From Aureispira sp963837355 (GTDB lineage Bacteria; Bacteroidota; Bacteroidia; Chitinophagales; Saprospiraceae), in NCBI GenBank assembly GCA_963837355.1, contig CAWIMY010000001.1, positions 62,001 through 126,000 of the forward strand: a stretch of DNA of 64,000 nt, in the 5' to 3' direction. Positions 53,970 to 61,785 of this stretch are shown here, piece after piece (the stretch's first letter is position 1; every line of letters starts with the position of its first letter). The notes under the pieces were generated by a model, which was given only the letters and a program-made list of their open reading frames with translations, did no database searches and had not been told where the DNA came from. A program made the translations under genes and the position numbers.

Positions 53970-54225
53970 ATGTCCGCCAAGTCGCCTGTCATTTCTATTA
54001 TTACCATTTGCGACAATGCTGCTACTACGACTGAAAAAAAATTGCAAAGTGTTGCTGCCCAAGATTATCCCCACATGGAATACCTTATCATCGACGGAAA
54101 ATCGACGGACAACACCCTATACATTATGGAGCGTTCCCGCGAACACATGAGCTGCGTTATCAGCGAGCCAAAGGTATCTACGATGCGATGAACAAAGGCA
54201 TGGCCGAGGCGACAGGCAAATACTA
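53970..54225 (+). pseudogene. Remnant of a family 2 glycosyltransferase
   Basis: The first frame gives VISIITICDNAATT, YLIIDGKSTDNTL and ISEP, the standard start of a GT2 enzyme. It then runs into a stop. In another frame directly after, KGIYDAMNKGMAEATGKY appears, which in intact relatives follows SEPDKG. The DNA has lost a few bases at the joint and the rest of the gene beyond GKY is missing. It is therefore a short, frameshifted fragment of a once longer gene, about 85 residues of homology. Confidence 0.7.
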
Positions 54226-54255
54226 GTGTAAACCTTAAAAAAATACCGCTCAAAC

Positions 54256-54675
54256 ATGAACGAATTAGAACTACTAGACGAACAAGACAAACCCAAGGTC
54301 TATAGTGGAACTATGCTAGCATTGGCTACTTTTTTTGGGAGCCCTTTAGTAGGCGGCTATTTATTTACAGAGAACTGCAAGGTTTTGGGACAAGGTCACT
54401 TGTTGCGCCCTGCTTGGGTTGGAGCGGTAATAGCGACGGTTGGGAGTATAGCCGTACTCTATTCTAATCTGGAAAATTCTTGGGCAGATTTTGGATAGAA
54501 CAGAGGAAGACGGCTTTTTGTTATTGGTAGATGATCCAAATGCTGACCCTGCCGCGCCTGAAACCCAGCAGGAGTACTAAGCTTTTAGAGTAAACTAGAA
54601 ACGCTCTACCCTGATGATAGTATAGAAGTAGCTTTACTTGATGAAACCTCAGAAGAAATTATTGCCACTTTTTAA
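54256..54675 (+). pseudogene. Decayed copy 1 of a tandem membrane-protein family
   Basis: The first 80 codons (MNELELLDEQDKPKVYSG, SPLVGGYLFTENCKVLG) parallel the intact gene at 54891. They end at a stop, but a shifted frame continues with TEEDGFLLLVDDPNADPAAPE and then LETLYPDDSIEVALLDE, which line up with the C-terminus of the intact copy (EGRYCFYIQDESADPS; PAELTIFLVGDD). The middle of about 110 residues is missing and at least two stops interrupt. It is a deleted, decayed paralogue. Confidence 0.65.
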
Positions 54676-54710
54676 GGCTGCTTTTCTCTCCTTTTTTTAA
54701 TTAGCATTGC

Positions 54711-54849
54711 ATGAAAACCTCTATTATACTGGACGAAACAATAGCAACAAGTACTGTCTGCAATAGGCGTATTATCCTATGGACTGCTTTTTTTTGGTGG
54801 CTCGCTAGTAGCAGGTTATCTAATGATTGAGAATTACAAAGCATTTTAA
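54711..54849 (+). pseudogene. Decayed copy 2 of the same family
   Basis: A start MKTSIILDETIATS matches the beginning of the intact gene. After a shift of frame near 54745, FFGGSLVAGYLMIENYKAF follows and corresponds to LSGPLAGGYLMIENYRM of the intact gene, then a stop. Only the first 45 residues or so remain. Confidence 0.6.
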
Positions 54850-54890
54850 CCCATTCAAGGCACCTTCCTTGAACGTATCCTTTTTGCCCT

Positions 54891-55700
54891 ATGAAAAACT
54901 TAGAAATATTAGATGAACGCGAAGATGCAAAGCGCCTTTACAACAAAAAAATGGTGCTGCTCGGTGCTTTTTTAAGTGGCCCTTTAGCAGGAGGGTATTT
55001 GATGATAGAAAATTATAGGATGCTCGATAAGTCTCAGAAAGTAGTGGGAACGTTGGGCTGGAGTATTGGGGCGACGCTCCTTCTAGTGAGTTTGAAGGTA
55101 TTTTTTCCTGACGAGTGGAATGTTCCCCATAGCTTTTACAGCTTTAGCAGTTTGGGCTTGGTTTGGGGGGTCTTTAGAACTGCCCAACAAAAGGAAGTAG
55201 AGCAGTTTTTGATCGATGGTGGCGAGGTACAGAGTAATTGGGGCGTTGCGCGGGCAGTAGTGGTATCTTTTTTAGTGGTCTTGGGAACAACGATAACGTT
55301 AGTCTATTTAAAACCAGCAGCTATTCCTATCCAAGTCGTTGAGCAACCATTAGTAGAAGTACCAATATCCGAAGAACGCATCCGAACAAGAAGTTTTGGT
55401 CTTAATGACCACACCATTGCCTACCAGACAGGACAAATTTCAGGTGTAGTAGTGGAGGAGATCGCCGAGCGCTTAATAGCCATTAACTTCTTTGGAGGGA
55501 GTCCTAAAAAAGATATTTATTTAGAGATAGAAGAGGGGCGCTATTGTTTTTATATCCAAGATGAAAGCGCTGATCCTAGCAGAGAGGGAACCGTGCAGCG
55601 CTACCGCGCCTTGGCGACCAGCTTAGCGCCAGTAGTGCCTGCGGAATTAACCATTTTTCTGGTAGGAGATGATTTTAAAACGATCTTATTAGAAATCTAA
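54891..55700 (+). CDS. Membrane protein, intact member of the tandem family
   Basis: A 269-residue protein of unknown family. The N-terminus MKNLEILDEREDAKRLYN is followed by three or four membrane helices (about 22-40, 52-70, 78-94, 120-140), a linker, and a 130-residue soluble domain that is acidic and beta rich. The two degraded copies directly upstream show that the family expanded and shrank here. No known motif is visible. It ends 10 bases before the convergent fcl gene. Confidence 0.6.
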   Translation: MKNLEILDEREDAKRLYNKKMVLLGAFLSGPLAGGYLMIENYRMLDKSQKVVGTLGWSIGATLLLVSLKVFFPDEWNVPHSFYSFSSLGLVWGVFRTAQQKEVEQFLIDGGEVQSNWGVARAVVVSFLVVLGTTITLVYLKPAAIPIQVVEQPLVEVPISEERIRTRSFGLNDHTIAYQTGQISGVVVEEIAERLIAINFFGGSPKKDIYLEIEEGRYCFYIQDESADPSREGTVQRYRALATSLAPVVPAELTIFLVGDDFKTILLEI

Positions 55701-55710
55701 CCTTGATCCA

Positions 55711-56616
55711 TTAGCTACGGATAGCGGGATATTGTTCCTCAAACCAAGCGACAGTTTTCTCTAAGCCTTCGTACAAGGGCGTATATTGAAAATCAGGTAA
55801 GTAACCTCGCAATTTAGAATGATCACTTGGCTTGCGAAATTGCCCATCGGGTTTATCCGTCCGCCAAATCAATTTGCCTTTGAAGCGCAGCAATTCGGCT
55901 ACCATTTCTACCAAGTCCTTAATGCTTGTTTCTTCTGATGTAGAAAAAATAATGGGTTCCGATTCATTGTAGTGTTCCAATGCCCATTCTGATAGCTTGG
56001 CCACGTCCTCGGCATAAATAAATTCCCGCAAGGGGGTTCCTGATCCCCAAACTTCTAAATCCTCGCCCCGCTCACGGGCCAAGTAGCAACGGTGAATTAA
56101 AGAAGGCACAACGTGCCCATTTTCTAAATCAAAGAGGTCGTTGGGGCCATAGATGTTGGTAGGAATAACCGAGACGTATTGTAGGCCGTATTGTTCGCGA
56201 TACGCGCGAATTTGCACATCTGTCATGCGTTTTGCGTAAGCGTACGCATCATTAGAGGTGTGCGGCGGCCCTAAGTGGATTTTTTCTTCCGAAAGGGGAT
56301 AGGTGACGTTATCAGGAAAGACACAAGTAGACAGAAACGCGACTAAGCGTTTGACCCCGTGCAGGCGTGCCGCTTCGATTACGTGGGTATTCATCAGAAT
56401 ATTCTCCCGAAAGAAATCCCCTTTGTACTGCATATTGCTCCAAATACCGCCTACTTTGGCGGCGCAATGGATGACCTCTTCGGGTTGGTGTTGCTCAAAA
56501 AAAGCATTGACCTCTCCCCAGTTACCCAAGTCGCAATCGCGCCGTCCAATTTTAAGGTCGGCATGGATGGCACTGCCCACCATACCTGTACCGCCTGTTA
56601 CCAATCGCTTTGCCAT
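55711..56616 (-). CDS. fcl: GDP-L-fucose synthase
   Basis: A 301-residue SDR enzyme. The NADP-binding VTGGTGMVGSAI is at the start. The catalytic set is visible as Ser in LSTCVFP and Tyr/Lys in DAYAYAKRM. The block VIPTNIYGPNDLFD is a family signature. It turns GDP-4-keto-6-deoxymannose, made by GDP-mannose dehydratase (gmd), into GDP-L-fucose in the cytoplasm. A gmd-like remnant sits directly upstream, so the first step, if it still occurs, must use another gene. Fucose would feed surface glycans, and the glycosyltransferases in this window are candidate users. Confidence 0.9.
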   Translation of the reverse strand: MAKRLVTGGTGMVGSAIHADLKIGRRDCDLGNWGEVNAFFEQHQPEEVIHCAAKVGGIWSNMQYKGDFFRENILMNTHVIEAARLHGVKRLVAFLSTCVFPDNVTYPLSEEKIHLGPPHTSNDAYAYAKRMTDVQIRAYREQYGLQYVSVIPTNIYGPNDLFDLENGHVVPSLIHRCYLARERGEDLEVWGSGTPLREFIYAEDVAKLSEWALEHYNESEPIIFSTSEETSIKDLVEMVAELLRFKGKLIWRTDKPDGQFRKPSDHSKLRGYLPDFQYTPLYEGLEKTVAWFEEQYPAIRS

Positions 56617-56624
56617 GTTCTAAT

Positions 56625-56757
56625 GTTGTTGTTTTCTATAATAGGCCAACCAATCCTGCTCTCAAAGGTATAAGTTGGTTTCCAACCCAAAATATCGCGC
56701 ATTCTACTGCTATCCCCTTTGAGACTTAATAAAGAATGGTTCGATGGGTCTAAAAAA
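56625..56757 (-). pseudogene. C-terminal remnant of a sugar dehydratase/epimerase, gmd-like
   Basis: In the frame that overlaps the start of fcl, the minus strand reads DSSRMRDILGWKPTYTFES, close to the C-terminal GDxxKAxxxLGWxPxxxF(E) region of GDP-mannose 4,6-dehydratase and related SDRs. Only about 40 codons remain. They follow the T-run of the terminator at 56752, so the upstream gene body has been deleted up to that point. The gmd-fcl pair is a usual neighbourhood, which supports a former gmd. Confidence 0.5.
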
Positions 56758-56803
56758 AGCAAAGCTGTTCCATTCCGATAAGATTCGGAGTTGAAACAGC
56801 TTT
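56752..56803 (-). terminator. Terminator upstream of the gmd-like remnant
   Basis: AAAGCTGTT (56761-56769) pairs with AACAGCTTT (56795-56803), with an inner CCGA/TCGG stem. On the minus strand Ts follow (56752-56758). It ends leftward transcripts such as that of the HNH gene. Confidence 0.75.
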
Positions 56804-57052
56804 ACAAACGTTATTGTTGAAATTACTCCATAAGCCCTTGTAAGGAAATAGAGCAGGTGATGTCTATCCGAGCGCGATTATCCTGTGATTCTGGCGATAA
56901 AAATTCGACGAATAAAAGCGATTTATAAATCATAAGACAAACCTACACTATGCTTATCAATAACGCCTACCTAGGACAGGTATGGAGGATATTATTATAA
57001 AAAGGATGTCCCTGTAGAGAACAACTAACAAAAGGAAAATAAAACCGAGACC

Positions 57053-57649
57053 TTACGATTGCTCGTTGCGTTCTTGGTCGTCATCTTCTAAGGTGACATA
57101 GCCCCAATCAATACCTTTCTCGATTTTGCGCAATTGCGCCATTGTAATATTGAAATTTTTCGCTAGAATCTGCTTCTTAGTTTTGCCTTCTTTTAACCGC
57201 TGTTTGAGCAAGCGCACCCGAGTGGGGTTCATCTTGTTGAGCGGAGAGGGTTTTCTATTTTGAGGATCGTAAACGCCATTAGCAATCTGAAAATCAGTCA
57301 TCTCCCGTTGAGACATCCACTTCAAATTATTATAATGGTTGTTTAGGTTGTCCTGATCCAAGTGAACAACAAATTTTTGATTTTCGTTTTCTTTAGGACA
57401 AAATTCTTGCGCTACTAATTTGTGAATATAGGAGCCTTGTGTTTTGTTACCATCCAAACGCAGGTTGAGCAACATAAAACCTTGTACCGTTTTGGAGCCT
57501 TTGAGCAATTGCTCATTTTCGTTGAATTTGTCCTTACTTTTTACACGGCCATAGTCCGAAAAAAAGTATTCTTTATGTTTGGTGCGTACTTTCGTTTTTA
57601 CTTTGGCCCAACGTTCATTCCAAAAGCTTTTAACAATATTATTTGCCAT
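57053..57649 (-). CDS. NUMOD4/HNH homing-endonuclease-like protein
   Basis: A 198-residue protein. Residues about 25-55 resemble NUMOD4 (EYFFSDYGRVKSKDK). Then an HNH_3-type nuclease core: YIHKLVAQEFCP and VVHLDQDNLNNHYNNLKWMS, with the His and Asn residues in place. The C-terminus holds a helix-turn-helix-like segment (LKEGKTKKQILAKNFNITMAQLRKIEKG), perhaps for DNA binding. Such genes are free-standing homing endonucleases or domesticated regulators. Neither an intron nor a group of identical copies is visible beside it. It lies in the accessory stretch next to the inverted-repeat element at 58026. Confidence 0.7.
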   Translation of the reverse strand: MANNIVKSFWNERWAKVKTKVRTKHKEYFFSDYGRVKSKDKFNENEQLLKGSKTVQGFMLLNLRLDGNKTQGSYIHKLVAQEFCPKENENQKFVVHLDQDNLNNHYNNLKWMSQREMTDFQIANGVYDPQNRKPSPLNKMNPTRVRLLKQRLKEGKTKKQILAKNFNITMAQLRKIEKGIDWGYVTLEDDDQERNEQS

Positions 57650-58025
57650 AGTGGGATCATTATTTTGAGTTAGTTGTAGACGAGGAAATTGCTATAAATA
57701 CACTCATTGAAAGTGCGTCTTCTATTGACCCTTTATTGCCGAAGCAAAGAATCAATCAGAACTAGAATTCTGTTCGTTATCCCGTAGAATAAAGATACAG
57801 AGCGTAACTTAATGGATTAGATGATGTGGTGTTAGAATAGACGAATAAAGTGATTTAACGGGTGTCTCTCTTCCTTAAAAGGTAAACGATAAATAAAGAA
57901 GAGCAACGACCTATTGCTACTTAAACGTAATAACATAAAGAAACAAGACTTTGTTGAGCTTTTTAAGCATTATTTTATAAAAAGCGTACGCTAGCCTATA
58001 TTCCCTTAAAATCAAGGCGTAAAAA
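57650..58025. other. Intergenic region upstream of the HNH gene
   Basis: No gene is seen. It is AT rich with several stretches of A. A short similarity, GACGAATAAAG-GATTTA, occurs here at about 57840 and again at about 56907, on either side of the HNH gene in the same orientation, but it is too short to call. Confidence 0.4.
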
Positions 58026-58315
58026 AATCCCCTTATGCACCAAAATAGTAGAACTGTGACATTAGAGGTTATTACGAATGGGGTTGTATAGAGATAAAAA
58101 GAGAGCTTTTTTTCACAACCGAGCTTGCGAGTTCACAAAGTAATCAAGGCAAAAATTTAGCTCATCCCGATTTTATCGGGATGGAGTCAATTTTTAACAC
58201 TCGCGAAGCGATCTAGTTAGTTTGTACAGTGTACAGAGTTACTAGCTTAAGTGGGGGAAAAAGATACTTTTTTCGCTGCAAAGCTATTCGTAATAACCTC
58301 TATTGTAAGGGGATT
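58026..58315. mobile_element. MITE-like inverted-repeat element, noncoding
   Basis: AATCCCCTTA (58026-58035) is the reverse complement of 58306-58315, and a 17-base block at 58063-58079 is the exact reverse complement of 58286-58302. Between them is noncoding DNA with a small hairpin CATCCCGAT-TTT-ATCGGGATG (58163-58183) and no transposase frame. Size and ends fit a miniature inverted-repeat element; no clear target duplication is visible. It could instead be a structured RNA or a long terminator of dnaB. Confidence 0.5.
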
Positions 58316-58338
58316 GATTTTCTAAAGATAAGAATATA

Positions 58339-60765
58339 TTAGAAGGGCACATCATCAATGCCTTTATTTTCATTGGCTTCGTTCATTTTAGAAGAAAAAG
58401 TTTCTCCACCAAGATTGTTGGGCGCTTGGTCAAAGAAGCTGGCATCGTCTAATCCCGTAAAGGCATCGTCGTCCAAGTTAGAAAATTTAGCGTATTGTGC
58501 ATCCCACTTGAGTTTAACAGAATCTAAGGCTCCGTTACGGTGTTTGGCAACAATGATTTCTCCAATACCTTTGAGCGAGTTGCCCTCTTCGTCTTCTAGT
58601 ATTTGATAATATTCTGGTCTATATATAAAAGACACAATATCCGCATCTTGCTCGATCGCCCCCGATTCACGAAGATCCGATAGCTGTGGACGTTTTGACC
58701 CGCCCCGCGTCTCTACAGCCCGCGAGAGTTGCGATAACGCAATAACAGGAACGCTCAGTTCTTTTGCCAACCCCTTCAAACCACGAGAGATCATAGAAAT
58801 CTCTTGCTCGCGGTTGCCGTTGTTGTCTCCACCACCCGTCATCAACTGCAAATAATCGACTACGACCATCTGAATGTCGTGCTGCATTTTTAAACGGCGA
58901 CATTTGGCGCGCAATTCAAAAATACTAATACCGGGGGTATCATCAATAAACAGGGGCACATTGGAGAGCTTATCGACTTGATTGTGCAATTGTTGCCATT
59001 CATAATCTTCTAATTGTCCTTTCCGTAATTTCTCGGAAGGAATTTCAGTTTCCATAGAAATCAAACGATTGACCAACTGCAAGGACGACATCTCCAAGGA
59101 GAAAAAGGCCACCCCCTTGTTGAAATCAATGGCTGCATTACGCGCCACCGCCATCGTAAACGACGTATTGTGCGTGACGGTCATGTCCTCTAATAAGAAC
59201 AAATTATTGGCATTTAGGGTAAACCCGTAATAATCGTCTACTTGATCTTTTTCTACCTGAATAGCACTGCAACTGTGGCGTATAGTACGGAAGGAAGGCG
59301 TGTCTACATCGTGGCGGCGGCTAGGGATTTTCCAAAGCTCGCCTCCTATGGTCAAGCAAAATAATTGCGCTTCTTTTTTTATACTCGTCCAAAAACCTAG
59401 GCTATCGGCTACAAATTTTAATTGTTTTGCTAGGGGCGCATTGTTGATATACAAGGCCAATCGCTGTTCACTTGCCCAATGTTCTCCTAACACATCAACC
59501 CAACCTGCCAAAAGTTCCAACCGCTCTTCGCGACTACCCCACAAATACGCTTTAGGAAGCCGTTTTTGTTGCAAGCAATACGTTCTCAATTGGGACAGCT
59601 GGTGTTCCTTAGAAAAATCAACCCGTGGCTCTAAAGGAACACGTCCGCTGTTGGCCACCTCAGGCACCGTTTGCCACTCGGAGAGGAGCGGCGCCAAATG
59701 CAAGCCCACCCAATAGGTTGGCAACAAAACAGGCTCGGCAGTAAAATCAACGGCTACCTTATACCCCTGAAAACAAGCTTGAAAGTCAGTAGGCTGCTGT
59801 AGCCATTCCTTGACGGATATATTCAGCACGGTTTCTTTCTGATAAGTTGCAACCGCTTTGACACAGCGCAGCGACAAAATGTGACTGGCATTGACGCGGT
59901 AGCTGATGGCTTGCTCTTGGTGGATCCAATACATTTGCTCCTGTCCGCGTGCGATAGACAAGACCTCGCGGGGCGTAGAATCATCGCCCATCAACTGGTC
60001 GCCCTGTTGGATGCGTTCTACTTCGCGCAAGCGGCCATCGTACAAGAGTACTTTGGTACCTTTGGCCAAGCATTTTCCCATACCAGGACGCGCGGCAATA
60101 ATGATTAAATCCGATGGTTGCCAACCCGAGGTTAACTTGTCTAAGTTGACAAAGCCTGTTGGCACTCCCGTCAGCCCTTCTTCTTTTCCCGCCATTTCTT
60201 CGAGTTGTTTCACGGCCATATTGACCAAGGTACTCATCCCCAAAGAGCCACGACTCAAATTCTGTTCGGTAATGTTAAAGAGGTTTTGCTCGGCGCTGTC
60301 GAGCAAGTCAAAGACATCAACCGTATCTTCAAAAGCGCTGTTGATGACCTCTGTAGAGGTGCGAATCAGCTCGCGCTGAATAAATTTTTGGGCAATAATC
60401 CGCGCATGAAATTCAATATTGGCCGATGAGGCGACGCGGTTGGTGAGTTCTACCAATTGATAAGGGCCGCCCACAATGTTGAGCTTGCCCATTGTTTTTA
60501 GTTCTTCCGTAACGGTTAAGAGGTCAATGGGATGACTTTTCTCAAACAGGTTACAAATAGCTTTGTAAATATGCTCGTGTGCCTCTTTATAAAAAGAGGA
60601 AGGCCGCAAAATGTCAATAATCAAGGCTACAGCATCTTTATCCAACATCAACGCTCCCAAAACTGCTTCTTCTAGATTGAGCGCTTGGGGAGGTAATTTA
60701 CCAGCCTGAACAAAAGGATTGACTTGGCGGGTGTTTTTTTTGAAGGATTTTTTTTTGTCTTCCAT
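58339..60765 (-). CDS. dnaB: Replicative DNA helicase DnaB with intein
   Basis: An 808-residue precursor. The mature helicase parts are residues 1-231 and 534-808 (506 residues, a normal DnaB). The N-terminal domain binds primase. The RecA-like domain has Walker A broken between GMGK (228-231) and T534 by a 302-residue intein. Later motifs are AFFSLEMSS, MVVVDYLQLM and ALSQLSR. Splicing must occur before the protein can bind ATP, since the cut is inside the P-loop. It unwinds DNA at the fork. The transcript is separate from ruvC upstream. The start ATG is followed by a lysine-rich leader. Confidence 0.97.
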   Translation of the reverse strand: MEDKKKSFKKNTRQVNPFVQAGKLPPQALNLEEAVLGALMLDKDAVALIIDILRPSSFYKEAHEHIYKAICNLFEKSHPIDLLTVTEELKTMGKLNIVGGPYQLVELTNRVASSANIEFHARIIAQKFIQRELIRTSTEVINSAFEDTVDVFDLLDSAEQNLFNITEQNLSRGSLGMSTLVNMAVKQLEEMAGKEEGLTGVPTGFVNLDKLTSGWQPSDLIIIAARPGMGKCLAKGTKVLLYDGRLREVERIQQGDQLMGDDSTPREVLSIARGQEQMYWIHQEQAISYRVNASHILSLRCVKAVATYQKETVLNISVKEWLQQPTDFQACFQGYKVAVDFTAEPVLLPTYWVGLHLAPLLSEWQTVPEVANSGRVPLEPRVDFSKEHQLSQLRTYCLQQKRLPKAYLWGSREERLELLAGWVDVLGEHWASEQRLALYINNAPLAKQLKFVADSLGFWTSIKKEAQLFCLTIGGELWKIPSRRHDVDTPSFRTIRHSCSAIQVEKDQVDDYYGFTLNANNLFLLEDMTVTHNTSFTMAVARNAAIDFNKGVAFFSLEMSSLQLVNRLISMETEIPSEKLRKGQLEDYEWQQLHNQVDKLSNVPLFIDDTPGISIFELRAKCRRLKMQHDIQMVVVDYLQLMTGGGDNNGNREQEISMISRGLKGLAKELSVPVIALSQLSRAVETRGGSKRPQLSDLRESGAIEQDADIVSFIYRPEYYQILEDEEGNSLKGIGEIIVAKHRNGALDSVKLKWDAQYAKFSNLDDDAFTGLDDASFFDQAPNNLGGETFSSKMNEANENKGIDDVPF
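59167..60072 (-). other. DnaB intein, 302 residues, endonuclease degenerate
   Basis: The insert begins CLAKGTKVLLYDG (Cys1, block A) and ends LEDMTVTHN followed by Thr; the block B-like NASHILSL is at residues 61-68. It lies in the P-loop GMGK/T, a known intein insertion point in DnaB. Around 121-131 (WVGLHLAPLL) and 185-196 (LELLAGWVDVLG) are weak LAGLIDADG-like blocks in which the first acidic residue is missing. So the homing nuclease is probably inactive while the splicing residues (Cys1, His-Asn at the end, Thr+1) are all present. Confidence 0.85.
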
Positions 60766-61055
60766 GAAGATTGCGGTAGTTCAAACTAGTAAAAAAATGG
60801 CACCCAGTAGGGGGGATAAAAGTACTACAGTTGGCCTACAAAAATACGCTTTATTTTACCTCTATCCAAAGCCTGCGCCACAAAGCATTTGTTAAAGATA
60901 AAAGTAATGTAGACGGCAGTCCTTTTTTAGGTGTTTTTTACTCCTGATAATCAAATAGTTAGGAGTGGTGTTTGTGATGGTTATCATAATAGGCAACTAA
61001 GCGGCTGAAAAATCCCTCCAAGATGCCCTTAGAAAACACTTGCTTTGCAGGGCGC

Positions 61056-61622
61056 TTATAACTTTGCGCGCTTATTGGGATTGTCTTTTAGAAAACTGTC
61101 CCAGCCGCTGTATTTTTTTTGTCCCAGTCCTAGTCCTTGGGTTTGAATGTGGTGGCAAAAGGCGACCCCTAAGGCATCCGTAGCATCAAGGGGGGATCCC
61201 TGAATATCGCCTTGGATAACGTGGGGCAGCATTCGGGCAACTTGTTCTTTGCTGGCGTTGCCTTTTCCCGTAACGGCCTTTTTGATGCTGCGGGGCGAGT
61301 ATTCTTCAATGGTCAAGCCTTTTTCGGAAACCGCGACCATCGCCACACCTTGGGCACGGCCCAATTTGAGCATGGATTGCACATTTTTACCATAAAAGGG
61401 CGCTTCAATACTCGCGTCCGTGGGCTCGTACAATTGGATAAGTTTTTGCAATTCGGTAAAGATAAAGGCTAGCTTTTCGCCTTGGCTTTCTTTTTTGCGC
61501 ATATCTAAGACTCCCATCGTAATTAAGCGCGGCATATTCTTACCAATAACCTGTATAAAAGCGTAGCCCAATACATTGCTACCAGGGTCGATGCCTAAAA
61601 TAATCTTGGGAGTAGATTTCAT
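61056..61622 (-). CDS. ruvC: Holliday junction resolvase RuvC
   Basis: A 188-residue nuclease starting ILGIDPGSNVLGYAF (catalytic Asp12). The second acid is in DASIEAPFYGKNVQS, and the late SPLDATDALGVAFCHH holds the remaining Asp pair. It cuts four-way junctions during recombination, usually with RuvAB, which is not in the window. Length and residues are normal. Downstream on the minus strand are 290 bases of noncoding DNA, then dnaB. No shared promoter evidence. Confidence 0.95.
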   Translation of the reverse strand: MKSTPKIILGIDPGSNVLGYAFIQVIGKNMPRLITMGVLDMRKKESQGEKLAFIFTELQKLIQLYEPTDASIEAPFYGKNVQSMLKLGRAQGVAMVAVSEKGLTIEEYSPRSIKKAVTGKGNASKEQVARMLPHVIQGDIQGSPLDATDALGVAFCHHIQTQGLGLGQKKYSGWDSFLKDNPNKRAKL

Positions 61623-61773
61623 GAAAAGAGGGTAGGAGTTGAAGGAAACTAAAAGCAGTAAGAAAGCAACAAAACAGCGCTAACGAAGTTGTTCAAACAG
61701 CGGGCTTTGCTAGAATTGGCAGTAATACCAGCAGCAAACTGGCCTATTCAACTAAAATTCTGCCGATTTCTTA

Positions 61774-61781
61774 TAAATTTG
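61774..61781 (+). promoter_or_regulatory. TAnnTTTG element before the flippase-like gene
   Basis: TAAATTTG ends 4 bases before the ATG at 61786, so the transcript may be leaderless or nearly so. No TTG at -33 is clear. Confidence 0.35.
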
Positions 61782-61785
61782 CACC

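Noticed and set aside
56905..57857. Direct repeats flanking the HNH gene as a sign of a mobile unit
   Set aside because: The shared segment is under 20 bases, imperfect and AT rich, so chance cannot be excluded.
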